Shown one piece after another: positions 25,468-33,362 of a stretch of DNA of 64,000 bases (position 1 is its first letter; every line of letters begins with the position of its first letter). The translations under genes and the position numbers were made by a program. The stretch comes from UBA1876 sp003446665. Lineage in GTDB: Bacteria; Synergistota; Synergistia; Synergistales; Thermovirgaceae. Below the pieces are notes generated by a model. It searched no databases, was not told the origin of the DNA, and worked only from the letters and a program-made list of their open reading frames with translations. The stretch covers positions 1,116,001 to 1,180,000 of the forward strand of contig CP159918.1 in NCBI GenBank assembly GCA_040616305.1, read 5' to 3'.

Positions 25468-26709
25468 TCATTCCCTGAATGATTCTACGGCAAGTACCGC
25501 GTTATGTCCCCCGAAACCGAAGTTGTTCACGATGGCCCGGTCAATGGTCTTTTTAAGGGGAGCACCATCTGGAACGACTTTCACCTGACATTCCGGATCT
25601 ATTTCCTTACAGTTCACCGTTGGATGTACTATACCCTCTACTATAGATTGCAAGGCGGCAATCAATTCAAGGGCTCCAGCCGCACCCAGGCAGTGTCCTA
25701 TCATGGATTTTGTAGAATTCACCAGAATATTGTCTGCCTCTTCACCAAACGCATTTCGTATGGCGAGGGCTTCCATTTTGTCGTTTAGTGCCGTAGACGT
25801 CCCATGAGCGTTTATCAGCTGGACATCTCCCTTGCCCCAGCCTGCTTTTTCAACGGCCTGGAGCATAGCCTTTGCGGGTGTCACCGCTTCCGGATCCGGT
25901 GCGGTTATGTGATAGGCATCGCAATTCGACCCGAATCCCTTAACCTCGGCATATATTTTTGCTCCCCTGCGCTTTGCGTGTTCAAGTTCTTCGAATACAA
26001 GAACTCCAGCACCTTCTCCCATGACGAAACCGTCACGGTGAACATCGAAGGGCCTTGAAGCATGCTCGGGGTCGTCGTTTCTTGTCGAAAGTGCCTTCAT
26101 GGCTCCGAAACCCGCTACAGCGACCGGAGTGATGGCTGCTTCCGATCCTCCGGCCAGCAGTATGTCCGCATCACCGCGCCCTATAGTATGAAAGGCTTCA
26201 CCCATAGTGTGCGTTGCCGTGGCGCAAGCTGTTACAACACATATATTGGGCCCCTTGGCTCTCAAGCGAATGGCTACATAGGCAGCAGGCATGTTGCTGA
26301 GCATCATGGGAACGTAAAAAGGTCCGACTCTTGCAGGTCCTTTTTCCAGCAGGACCTTTGTGCCCTCGTAGTTCGTGGAAATACCTCCCTCGCCGCTTCC
26401 TATGAAAACACCAAACCTGTCCGGATCGAGGCTTTCGGTATCCAGGCCAGCATCTTTTACGGCAAGGTCCGCTGCAGCAACGGCAAACTGTATAACCCTG
26501 TCGGCTCGCCGCGCTTCCTTGCGTTCCATCCAGTCATCAGGTTTAAAATCCTGGACTTCGGCTGCAATGCGGGAAGGAAAATCGGTCGTGTCGAAAAGAG
26601 TTATTTCTCCTACACCGTTTTTCCCTTCTGAAAGAGCTTTCCAGTAGTCTTCTTTCCCTATGGCGATAGGGCTTACAACACCCAAGCCCGTAATTACGAC
26701 CCTTTTCAC
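25468..26709 (-). CDS. fabF: 3-oxoacyl-ACP synthase II (FabF)
   Basis: Elongating condensing enzyme of type II fatty acid synthesis. The 413-residue protein has the catalytic triad Cys in VVTACATATH (about 158-167), His in INAHGTSTALND (about 298-309) and His in MIGHCLGAAGA (about 335-345), plus the glycine-rich NNFGFGGHN loop near residue 398. GTG start at 26709 with AAAGGAGT upstream. It is separated from acpP by 89 bases that hold a strong nested hairpin. Confidence 0.96.
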   Translation of the reverse strand: MKRVVITGLGVVSPIAIGKEDYWKALSEGKNGVGEITLFDTTDFPSRIAAEVQDFKPDDWMERKEARRADRVIQFAVAAADLAVKDAGLDTESLDPDRFGVFIGSGEGGISTNYEGTKVLLEKGPARVGPFYVPMMLSNMPAAYVAIRLRAKGPNICVVTACATATHTMGEAFHTIGRGDADILLAGGSEAAITPVAVAGFGAMKALSTRNDDPEHASRPFDVHRDGFVMGEGAGVLVFEELEHAKRRGAKIYAEVKGFGSNCDAYHITAPDPEAVTPAKAMLQAVEKAGWGKGDVQLINAHGTSTALNDKMEALAIRNAFGEEADNILVNSTKSMIGHCLGAAGALELIAALQSIVEGIVHPTVNCKEIDPECQVKVVPDGAPLKKTIDRAIVNNFGFGGHNAVLAVESFRE

Positions 26710-26728
26710 GCCGGTTCACTCCTTTTGG

Positions 26729-26796
26729 CTCCCGGAACGACTCCAAAACCCCGGTCGGGCGCAGGACTGATTCCTGCGCCCTCCTTGGTCCGGGAG
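26729..26796 (-). repeat. Nested hairpins between acpP and fabF
   Basis: Outer arms CTCCCGGA (26729-26736) and TCCGGGAG (26789-26796), inner arms GGGCGCAGG (26757-26765) and CCTGCGCCC (26773-26781); all perfect complements. The structure starts 2 bases after the acpP stop. No T-run follows directly, so it is more likely an mRNA stabiliser, processing site or partial terminator that gives acpP more transcript than fabF and rnc. Confidence 0.6.
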
Positions 26797-26798
26797 AA

Positions 26799-27050
26799 CT
26801 ATTCTTCAACGCCGAGCTTGTTCTTGATGTAATCCATTGCTTCACCAACATTCGTAAGTTTCTCGGCATCTTCATCCGGAATCTCGATGTCGAATTCTTC
26901 TTCGATCCCCATAATGAGCTCGACTATATCCAGCGAGTCTGCGCCAAGATCCTCGACGAAGGAAGCTTCCGGCTTGATCTGTTCCTCCTCTACATCGAGC
27001 CTGTCCATGACGATTTCCTTGAGGCGGGTTGTAATTTCTTCCATTTTCAC
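26799..27050 (-). CDS. acpP: Acyl carrier protein
   Basis: Carries growing acyl chains on a phosphopantetheine arm. The 83-residue acidic protein has the attachment serine in LGADSLDIVELIM (Ser near residue 40). Start is GTG 27050 because AGGAGGT lies 8 bases upstream of it; the next ATG (27044) is 14 bases away. The upstream gene is fabG. Confidence 0.95.
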   Translation of the reverse strand: MKMEEITTRLKEIVMDRLDVEEEQIKPEASFVEDLGADSLDIVELIMGIEEEFDIEIPDEDAEKLTNVGEAMDYIKNKLGVEE

Positions 27051-27090
27051 TCTACTCACCTCCTTTTCCGTCAATCTTCGAAAACGATTT

Positions 27091-27837
27091 CTACGACATG
27101 GTCATGCCACCGTCAATGGCGATGACCTGGCCATTAATATAAGAGGCTTTATCTGATACCAGAAACGCTACAACCCCGGCGATATCTTCAGGTTTACCCA
27201 TGCGGCCTGCCGGGATCTGCCCCAACATCGCTTCCCGGTATTTTTCCGGGAGTATCGCTGTCATATCCGTTTCGATAAATCCCGGAGCGACGGCATTTAC
27301 GGTTATATTTCTAGACCCCATCTCCCTTGCAACACTTTTGGTGAAACCGATAACGCCCGCTTTGGCGGCGGCATAGTTCGCTTGTCCCTGGTTGCCGACG
27401 AGCGCGATCACCGAAGATATATTAACAATTCTACCCCACCTCGATTTGGCCATTCCTCGAATAGCTCTTCGGGTAACCAGAAAAACCGAATTCAGGTCGG
27501 CTGAAATGACGTCGTCCCATTCATCGTCTTTCATGCGCATAAGTATATTGTCACGGGTAATGCCTGCATTGTTCACCAACACCAGAACAGTGCCCATACG
27601 TTCCTCTATTTCACAGAAAAGTCTTTCAACTTCCTCCGCTTTCGAAACATCCGCCTGAAACACCTCGGCGGAGATACCTTCCTTCTGCAGGAGTTTTGCT
27701 ACTTCTTCCGCGCTTTCACGCGACCTGTTGTAATTGACGGCAACACTGTAACCCATTTTCCCCAATTCAAGGGAAACTGCCTTTCCTATTCCTCTTCCAC
27801 CTCCGGTTACAAGTGCAACAGTAGAGGATCCTGTCAT
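27091..27837 (-). CDS. fabG: 3-oxoacyl-ACP reductase (FabG)
   Basis: NADPH-dependent reduction of 3-oxoacyl-ACP. The 248-residue short-chain dehydrogenase has the cofactor motif TGGGRGIGKAV (about 11-21), NNAGITRDN (about 89-97), catalytic Ser in NISSV (about 140-144), and the YAAAKAG Tyr-Lys pair (about 153-159), with a C-terminal IDGGMTM. Start ATG 27837 lies just past the fabD stop. Confidence 0.96.
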   Translation of the reverse strand: MTGSSTVALVTGGGRGIGKAVSLELGKMGYSVAVNYNRSRESAEEVAKLLQKEGISAEVFQADVSKAEEVERLFCEIEERMGTVLVLVNNAGITRDNILMRMKDDEWDDVISADLNSVFLVTRRAIRGMAKSRWGRIVNISSVIALVGNQGQANYAAAKAGVIGFTKSVAREMGSRNITVNAVAPGFIETDMTAILPEKYREAMLGQIPAGRMGKPEDIAGVVAFLVSDKASYINGQVIAIDGGMTMS

Positions 27838-27840
27838 ATC

Positions 27841-28788
27841 TTATTCACTCCCGACCATACTATGGACAAAAATTTCCGCTTCTTCGGGTGTTCCGACGGT
27901 AACCGTCTTCACACCTTTAACGGTACGGCGGATAAGCCCCGAAAGTACCGAACCAGGCCCAATCTCTGCAAAGGTATCCACTCCCATGGAAAACAGGAAA
28001 TCTACGGTATCCTGCCATAATACAGGGCTATAGGTCTGAAGATACAATGATCGTTTTATCTCCCGTACATCCTCCACAGGCTTTGCGGAAACGTTGGTAA
28101 CCACGGGCCACTCCGGTTTTCGCCATGTACATTCTTCGAAGGCTTCCTGTAACTTTTGGGCTACAGGTTCCATAAGCCTGCAATGAAAAGGCGCACTGAC
28201 TTTGAGTTTTACAGCCTTTTTCGCGCCGCCTTCTTTGGCTAAAATCATCGCTTTTTCTACGGCTTCCGTTTCTCCGGATATGACTATCTGGCCCGGAGCA
28301 TTGAAATTTGCAGCTTCACAAACACCTTCAGGTGAGATTTGCTCACATATTTCATAGACTTTTTTACGGTCAATTCCCAGTAAAGCCGCCATCGTCCCTT
28401 TGCCCAGCGGAACCGCTTCCTGCATGAGGCGCCCCCTGAGATGGACAAGGCGCACCCCTTCCTCAAGACCTAGAGTACCGGCCGCAACAAGAGCCGAATA
28501 CTCTCCAAGGCTATGGCCTGCCACATAGGCCGGATTCGGCACGTAACCGAACTCTTCCTTCAGGGCGAAGTAGGCAGCCAGGCTTACCGTGAGTATTGCA
28601 GGTTGAGCAAACTCCGTTTTTTGCAGCTCTTCTTCGGGCCCTTCTAGAATAAGCTTGCTGAGTTCGAAACCTAGGGCATCATCCACACGTTCGAAGACAC
28701 GCCGGGAAGATTTATAGCTTTCTATGAGCAAGCGCCCCATACCCGTTTCCTGGGAGCCTTGTCCGGGAAACACCATAGCGTAAGACAT
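27841..28788 (-). CDS. fabD: Malonyl-CoA:ACP transacylase
   Basis: Loads malonyl groups on ACP. The 315-residue protein has FPGQGSQETGMG (about 8-19), the nucleophile in GHSLGEYSALVAAG (about 91-104), a catalytic His in APFHCRLM (about 199-206) and a GPGSVLSGL motif near the C terminus. ATG 28788 with GAGAGGT upstream; 14 bases after the fabK stop. Confidence 0.96.
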   Translation of the reverse strand: MSYAMVFPGQGSQETGMGRLLIESYKSSRRVFERVDDALGFELSKLILEGPEEELQKTEFAQPAILTVSLAAYFALKEEFGYVPNPAYVAGHSLGEYSALVAAGTLGLEEGVRLVHLRGRLMQEAVPLGKGTMAALLGIDRKKVYEICEQISPEGVCEAANFNAPGQIVISGETEAVEKAMILAKEGGAKKAVKLKVSAPFHCRLMEPVAQKLQEAFEECTWRKPEWPVVTNVSAKPVEDVREIKRSLYLQTYSPVLWQDTVDFLFSMGVDTFAEIGPGSVLSGLIRRTVKGVKTVTVGTPEEAEIFVHSMVGSE

Positions 28789-28802
28789 TTAGTCAATACC
28801 TC

Positions 28803-29753
28803 TCATTCAAAGAGATTATGCTGCAGGAACCGCAGGACGTCAGTAGTTTTCCCGAACATTTCACGAATGATTTTTTCAGCCGGCTCGACTGAACATACCA
28901 GCCCTGCAGACTGTCCCGCCATAACGGACCCCCACTCGACGTCACCGTCGATGACAGCCGCCTTCAACTTGCCCGTTCCGAATGCCTCCAGTTCTTCCAC
29001 GGGTGTACCTCTTTTTTCAAGCTCCTGAAATTCTTTCGTAAACTTGTTTTGGATGCACCGGACTGGATGTCCCGTAGATATTCCTGTTACAACGGTGCTT
29101 CTGTCTCTTGCATCTATAATTTCGCGCTTGTAGGCATCATGAGCTCTCGATTCGCTGCAACAGGCAAACCTCGTTCCGACCTGAACTCCTTCTGCCCCCA
29201 AAGCGAAAGCCGCTACTACGCCACGCTCGTCTGCTATGCCTCCTGCTGCGATAACGGGTATATCTACGGTATCCACGATTTGCGGCACGAGGACCATGCT
29301 CGTAATTTCCCCTATATGTCCCCCTGCTTCCATCCCCTCGGCAATAACCGCATCCGCGCCTTGCCGCGCGACACGTTTGGCGTGTGCTGTAGAGGCTATG
29401 ACAGGAAGTATTTTTGTCCCCAGGGGTTTCAGCCTTTCTATAACCTTTCCTGGGCTTCCGGCTCCGGTAGTAACTACGGGAACCCTCTGCCTGGCGACGA
29501 CTTCCACGGCATCATCCGCCGTCGGCGACATAAGCATTATGTTCACGGCGAAAGGTTTGTCTGTCAGTGTTTTCGCTTTTTGGATTTCCTTTTCCAGAAG
29601 CTCCGGCGGCATACTACCTGCAGCTATAACTCCAAGCCCTCCCCCGTTGCTTACAGCTGCAGCAAGCTGGGCGTCTGCGACCCAAGCCATACCCCCTTGA
29701 AGAATGGGATATTCGATGCCCAGGAGTTTTTTCACTCGGTTATTTTTAAGCAT
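28803..29753 (-). CDS. fabK: Enoyl-ACP reductase II (FabK type, FMN)
   Basis: Flavin-dependent last reduction of the elongation cycle, an alternative to FabI. The 316-residue TIM-barrel protein of the nitronate monooxygenase-like family has YPILQGGMAWVAD (about 14-26), NGGGLGVIAAGSM, an EGMEAGGHIGEIT segment (about 140-152) and VIAAGGIADERGV (about 170-182). Its place between fabH and fabD supports FabK rather than a nitroalkane oxidase. ATG 29753 with GAGGTG upstream. No fabI is seen in the window. Confidence 0.93.
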   Translation of the reverse strand: MLKNNRVKKLLGIEYPILQGGMAWVADAQLAAAVSNGGGLGVIAAGSMPPELLEKEIQKAKTLTDKPFAVNIMLMSPTADDAVEVVARQRVPVVTTGAGSPGKVIERLKPLGTKILPVIASTAHAKRVARQGADAVIAEGMEAGGHIGEITSMVLVPQIVDTVDIPVIAAGGIADERGVVAAFALGAEGVQVGTRFACCSESRAHDAYKREIIDARDRSTVVTGISTGHPVRCIQNKFTKEFQELEKRGTPVEELEAFGTGKLKAAVIDGDVEWGSVMAGQSAGLVCSVEPAEKIIREMFGKTTDVLRFLQHNLFE

Positions 29754-29764
29754 TGCAAAACACC

Positions 29765-30757
29765 TCAAATCTGCAACAATATGGCACCATAAGTCATACC
29801 GGCTCCGAAACTGGCAAGCATGACCTTGTCGCCTTTTTTAAGCTTACCGCTTTCAATCCCCTCATGGAGAGCCAAAAAAACAGAAGCGGCTGAGGTATTT
29901 CCATACTTGTCCAGGTTCACGATCGATTTTTCCGGGTCGACTTTCAATCTTTTCTGGATACCTTCGATAATCCGTATGTTCGCCTGATGAAAGATCCAAC
30001 AGTCCACGTCCCTGGGTTCCACGTGGGCATCATGACACACCTTTTTCAAAAAACCCGGCAAAACGGTGTTGACGTACTTGAACACTTCGTTGCCTTTCAT
30101 TTTCACGGAATGTTCCTTGGCCTCTACGGTTTCATGAGTTGCCGGTTTTTCCACGAGCCCTCCGGGAAAAATTATGTAGTCCCACTTTCCGCCATCGGCG
30201 TGAAGCTCCACGGCGAGAAAGGCATTGCTTCCTTCCCCCCGGCTTAAAACGGCTGCCCCGGCACCATCGCCGAAAAGAACGCAAGTATTTCTGTCGCTCC
30301 AGTCAATCAGTTTCGATAATACCTCTGCTCCTATGACAAGGACATTTTTCCAAAGTCCACTCCCTATTCCTGCAGCTGCAGTCGCAAGGGCGTAAATACA
30401 TCCGGTACATCCAGCCTGCACATCAAACGCGCCGGCCCTGGAGGCTCCCAAAAGATGCTGTACCTTCGGACCAACACCCGGAAAGAGCGTATCAGGCGAA
30501 TTAGTACCGACTATGATCATATCTATATCATCGGCTGACATTCCTGCCGCCTTCAAGGCAGCCAGGCCGGCCCTGGCCGCAATCTCGCTGGTGAGTTCGT
30601 TTTCCGAGATTCGCCTTTCACGTATCCCTGTGCGGGTTGTTATCCATTCATTGCTTGTATCCACCATTTTTTCCAGATCGTCATTTGTGAGCACTTTTTC
30701 CGGGACATACATTCCCGTTCCCTTGAGGGCAACAGGAAGGCCTAATTCAATTCCCAC
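29765..30757 (-). CDS. fabH: 3-oxoacyl-ACP synthase III (FabH)
   Basis: Starts fatty acid synthesis from an acyl-CoA and malonyl-ACP. The 330-residue protein has the catalytic Cys in VQAGCTGCIYAL (about 111-122), His in CWIFHQANIRI (about 247-257) and Asn in KYGNTSAAS (about 281-289). GTG 30757 with GAGGAG 7 bases upstream is chosen; the frame is open upstream to 30787 within plsX. Overlaps plsX by 11 bases. Confidence 0.95.
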   Translation of the reverse strand: MGIELGLPVALKGTGMYVPEKVLTNDDLEKMVDTSNEWITTRTGIRERRISENELTSEIAARAGLAALKAAGMSADDIDMIIVGTNSPDTLFPGVGPKVQHLLGASRAGAFDVQAGCTGCIYALATAAAGIGSGLWKNVLVIGAEVLSKLIDWSDRNTCVLFGDGAGAAVLSRGEGSNAFLAVELHADGGKWDYIIFPGGLVEKPATHETVEAKEHSVKMKGNEVFKYVNTVLPGFLKKVCHDAHVEPRDVDCWIFHQANIRIIEGIQKRLKVDPEKSIVNLDKYGNTSAASVFLALHEGIESGKLKKGDKVMLASFGAGMTYGAILLQI

Positions 30758-31760
30758 TCCGCACTCCTCCTTCCTCGAGTTCCTCAACGATTGCCTGTAC
30801 TCCGTTCTTGCTGACGAAATCTCTTGTTACACCAAGAGCGCTGCTTATTGCCCTTGCCTTCGACCTTCCATGGGCCTTTATGACAGCTCCGTTTACTCCA
30901 AGAAGTGGTGTCCCACCCGTTCTTTCATAATCGAAACGCCGTGACAGCTCCTTTAGCATGGGAAGCATGAAAGCCATACCGATCTTGGCAAGGAAACGTT
31001 TTTGTATCTCGGCTTTCATCAACGAAAAAAGGGCTTCTCCCGTTCCTTCTATGAACTTCAGAAGAATGTTTCCCGTAAGTCCCTCACAGACCACGACGTC
31101 GGTAACGCCTATAGGTATATCCTGCCCCTCCACGTTTCCGACGAAGTTTAAGTGAGAATTTTTGAAAAGGTTGCGTGTTTCCTGTATAAGTTCGTCTCCC
31201 TTTATTTCTTCCGAACCGTTGGAAAGCAATCCTATCATTGGCCGTTCGACAGACTGTATGGTCCGCATGTAAACGTCTCCCATCAACGCGAACTGGTGCA
31301 GGTTGAGCGGCTTGCACCTGACTGTCGCCCCCACATCGATGAGCAGACTGACACGTTCAACGGCTGGCAGGGGGATCCCCAGTCCCGGTCTGTCTATACC
31401 CTTTATACGTCCCACTATGAGTACTCCACCGGCGACAATGGCTCCGGTATTTCCTGCAGATACGCAACCGACGGCTTCCCCGGAATGGACCATCTGCATG
31501 GCAATGTGAAGACTTGATTTTCGTTTTCTCCGAATGGCCACGGCAGGAGCTTCAGCCATATCGATTACTTCCTCGGCTTCTACAATGTTCAGTCTTTTCA
31601 AAATTTCTGCAGACGCAGTCTCAATGTGGGGTTTAATAGCCTCCGGCCTGCCAATGAGAGCGATCTGTATATCGTTATGCTGACTGCAGGCAAGGATTGC
31701 TCCTTTGCAAATCTCCATGGGCGCGTGATCACCGCCCATTGCATCAAGTGCTATCAACAC
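30747..31760 (-). CDS. plsX: Phosphate acyltransferase PlsX
   Basis: Makes acyl-phosphate from acyl-ACP for phospholipid synthesis (PlsX/PlsY route). The 337-residue protein begins LIALDAMGGDHAP and has the SAGNTGAIVAGG motif (about 101-112), LIDVGATVRCKP (about 135-146) and CEGLTGNILLKF (about 224-235). GTG 31760 with GAGGAG upstream. The order fapR-plsX-fab is the conserved lipid operon regulated by FapR. Confidence 0.96.
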   Translation of the reverse strand: MLIALDAMGGDHAPMEICKGAILACSQHNDIQIALIGRPEAIKPHIETASAEILKRLNIVEAEEVIDMAEAPAVAIRRKRKSSLHIAMQMVHSGEAVGCVSAGNTGAIVAGGVLIVGRIKGIDRPGLGIPLPAVERVSLLIDVGATVRCKPLNLHQFALMGDVYMRTIQSVERPMIGLLSNGSEEIKGDELIQETRNLFKNSHLNFVGNVEGQDIPIGVTDVVVCEGLTGNILLKFIEGTGEALFSLMKAEIQKRFLAKIGMAFMLPMLKELSRRFDYERTGGTPLLGVNGAVIKAHGRSKARAISSALGVTRDFVSKNGVQAIVEELEEGGVRSGN

Positions 31761-31790
31761 GTCGATCTCTCCTCTGTCACTCTTGCGATC

Positions 31791-32381
31791 TTAGCGGCTG
31801 TCGTGAAGACACTCGGAATCCTTGACAACGGTAATGAAACGTCCTAGGAATATTTCCCGATCGCCTGCCCTTGTCCTTACGCTGACTACATATTTGTTTC
31901 CCTTTTGGGTGCCAACTTTCGCCTTGGCTATGAGTCGCTCTCCGACTTTGGCCGGCAGACGATACCTTACCCTGGCTGCGCCGGTAAACACCAGGTCGGC
32001 TTCTATAACGGCTATCGCCAGCGAACTGGCCTGGGCATATATGTAGTGATCGGAGACAAGTTCCGTATGCCTGAAAGCCATTTCAGAAGAGGTTGTCAAA
32101 ATAGACAGGCCACCACTGTTAGGCTGAAGGTCTATCAGTTCTCCTATTACTTCTTCCCGTTTAAGGGAGCGGAGCCGTGAAAAGGCCTGCTGGGCCATCA
32201 CGCGCATCCTTTCCCTTACTTCCGGGATGCCGAGAGTCACCCTGTCCAAGCGTATGGTACTTATACTCACATTAAGCAGGCGGGCAAGTTCTTCATCCGT
32301 AAGCAGTGGATCGGCCTTGAGTTCTGCCTGTATACGCCTTTGCCTGGCAAGCTTTCCAGAGGAACGAACCATTTCCCTCAT
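31791..32381 (-). CDS. fapR: FapR, malonyl-CoA-responsive fatty-acid and phospholipid repressor
   Basis: In Bacillus FapR represses lipid genes until malonyl-CoA binds its hot-dog domain. The 196-residue protein has an N-terminal HTH (LTDEELARLLNVSISTIRLDR, given in two parts: LTDEELARLLN and VSISTIRLDR; about 26-46), the linker GIPEVRERMR, and a thioesterase-like hot-dog domain (about 75-196) with FTGAARVRYR and RTRAGDREIFLGRF. Start is uncertain: ATG 32381 or ATG 32372. It has its own promoter and a tandem repeat at the start of its transcript, consistent with autoregulation. Confidence 0.92.
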   Translation of the reverse strand: MREMVRSSGKLARQRRIQAELKADPLLTDEELARLLNVSISTIRLDRVTLGIPEVRERMRVMAQQAFSRLRSLKREEVIGELIDLQPNSGGLSILTTSSEMAFRHTELVSDHYIYAQASSLAIAVIEADLVFTGAARVRYRLPAKVGERLIAKAKVGTQKGNKYVVSVRTRAGDREIFLGRFITVVKDSECLHDSR

Positions 32382-32389
32382 CCTTACCA

Positions 32390-32418
32390 CCAGATAATAA
32401 CATCAGATATCATAACAT
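32390..32418 (-). repeat. Tandem direct repeat at the fapR transcript start
   Basis: On the minus strand two adjacent near-copies, ATGTTATGATATCTG (32418-32404) and ATGTTATTATCTGG (32403-32390), lie between the predicted transcription start and the fapR start codon. Candidate operator, possibly for FapR itself. Confidence 0.45.
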
Positions 32419-32422
32419 GGTG

Positions 32423-32451
32423 AGTATATATAGGGAAAGCTGCGCGGTCAA
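32423..32451 (-). promoter_or_regulatory. fapR operon promoter
   Basis: -35 TTGACC (32451-32446), 17-base spacer, -10 TATACT (32428-32423). Directly downstream of the rpmF terminator hairpin, so it starts a separate lipid operon. Confidence 0.7.
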
Positions 32452-32455
32452 TAGC

Positions 32456-32493
32456 AAAACCGGCATGGAAGAAGTTTACCATCCCCATGCCGG
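32456..32493 (-). terminator. Terminator after rpmF
   Basis: Minus-strand hairpin with perfect 9-base arms CCGGCATGG and CCATGCCGG (32493-32485 and 32468-32460), followed by TTTT (32459-32456). Ends the ackA-yceD-rpmF transcript. Confidence 0.7.
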
Positions 32494-32536
32494 CTTAATA
32501 CTTGGTTATTGCCGTTGTTTCCTGTTGTTATTTTTT

Positions 32537-32749
32537 TCAGGATTCGTCATTTTGCCCTTCGCCGGATGCTTTTTCCACCTTTACTTTTCTCCCCCTGTAA
32601 TATCCGCATTCAGGGCATGCCCGGTGCGTGAGGATAACTTCCCCGCACTGGGAGCAAGTAGTCATCGCAGGTGACTTTAGTGCTCCGAGCCATTTGGCCT
32701 TTCTGTTATGTGTTCTTGCATGCGAAGTCTTATTTTTGGGTACCGCCAT
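32537..32749 (-). CDS. rpmF: 50S ribosomal protein L32
   Basis: The 70-residue protein begins MAVPKNKTSHARTHNRKAKW and has a zinc ribbon CSQCGEVILTHRACPECG (about 33-50), the C+ form of L32. The ATG at 32749 is inside the last codons of the yceD gene (20-base overlap), the universal yceD-rpmF arrangement. The frame is open upstream to 32812 but L32 always begins at MAVPK. Confidence 0.96.
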   Translation of the reverse strand: MAVPKNKTSHARTHNRKAKWLGALKSPAMTTCSQCGEVILTHRACPECGYYRGRKVKVEKASGEGQNDES

Positions 32750-33362
32750 GTTCTGTCCCCCCTTTTCTGTCGTCCTCCGGCTTTTTTTCGGAAAGGATAT
32801 CCGCCAGCACATCTAACCTTGGGTCCCTTCCCGATTCTCCGCAGGAACAATTCTCGTAATTCCTGTTGGAACCACAAACGGGACATATGCCCTTGCAATC
32901 CTCACGGCAAAGAACTTTTTCGGGCAATGCCATCACCAGCGTCTCCCAAACCTGATCGGCGATATCGATAGACGTGGTGTTTTTGCTTGTCAAAACCGTG
33001 TGCTCGTCGCTTTCGGCAGCCTCTTTTTCCGACTCGTCGAATGACGAAACATAAAAATACCGGAATTCATTGTCAAAAGCAAGTTCCACCTTTTCAAGAC
33101 ATCTTGAACAGGCAGCCTCGCCCTTGGCTTTTATTTTGATATCAATTATCACACGTTCCCGGTGTCGTTCTACAGTCGCTTCGGTTTCGACTTCGCCATC
33201 GAAGAAGAATGTTTGTCCGCCAAAGGGGACATAACCTTGTAGTGGAAGTATCCAAAGGAACTCGTAGTTTTTCCCGCTTTCGAACTGCCCGGTCTGCACA
33301 GGGCAATTCCAGTTTTGCGGACGACTGTCTATACGCTGGCGGTTCCCTTCTGAAAAGCCCAT
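32730..33362 (-). CDS. yceD: YceD/DUF177 family protein
   Basis: Family linked to 23S rRNA accumulation and always next to rpmF. The 210-residue protein has CSRCLEKVELAFDNEF (about 85-100) and the C-terminal zinc-ribbon-like CREDCKGICPVCGSNRN (about 151-167) typical of DUF177. It starts immediately after the ackA stop (TAAATG), so it is translated with ackA. The N-terminal 45 residues are weakly conserved and a later start cannot be excluded. Confidence 0.9.
   Translation of the reverse strand: MGFSEGNRQRIDSRPQNWNCPVQTGQFESGKNYEFLWILPLQGYVPFGGQTFFFDGEVETEATVERHRERVIIDIKIKAKGEAACSRCLEKVELAFDNEFRYFYVSSFDESEKEAAESDEHTVLTSKNTTSIDIADQVWETLVMALPEKVLCREDCKGICPVCGSNRNYENCSCGESGRDPRLDVLADILSEKKPEDDRKGGTEHGGTQK

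Noticed and set aside
29049..29792. 247-residue plus-strand open frame opposite fabK
   Set aside because: Cys- and Tyr-rich composition typical of an antisense frame; fabK is clear.
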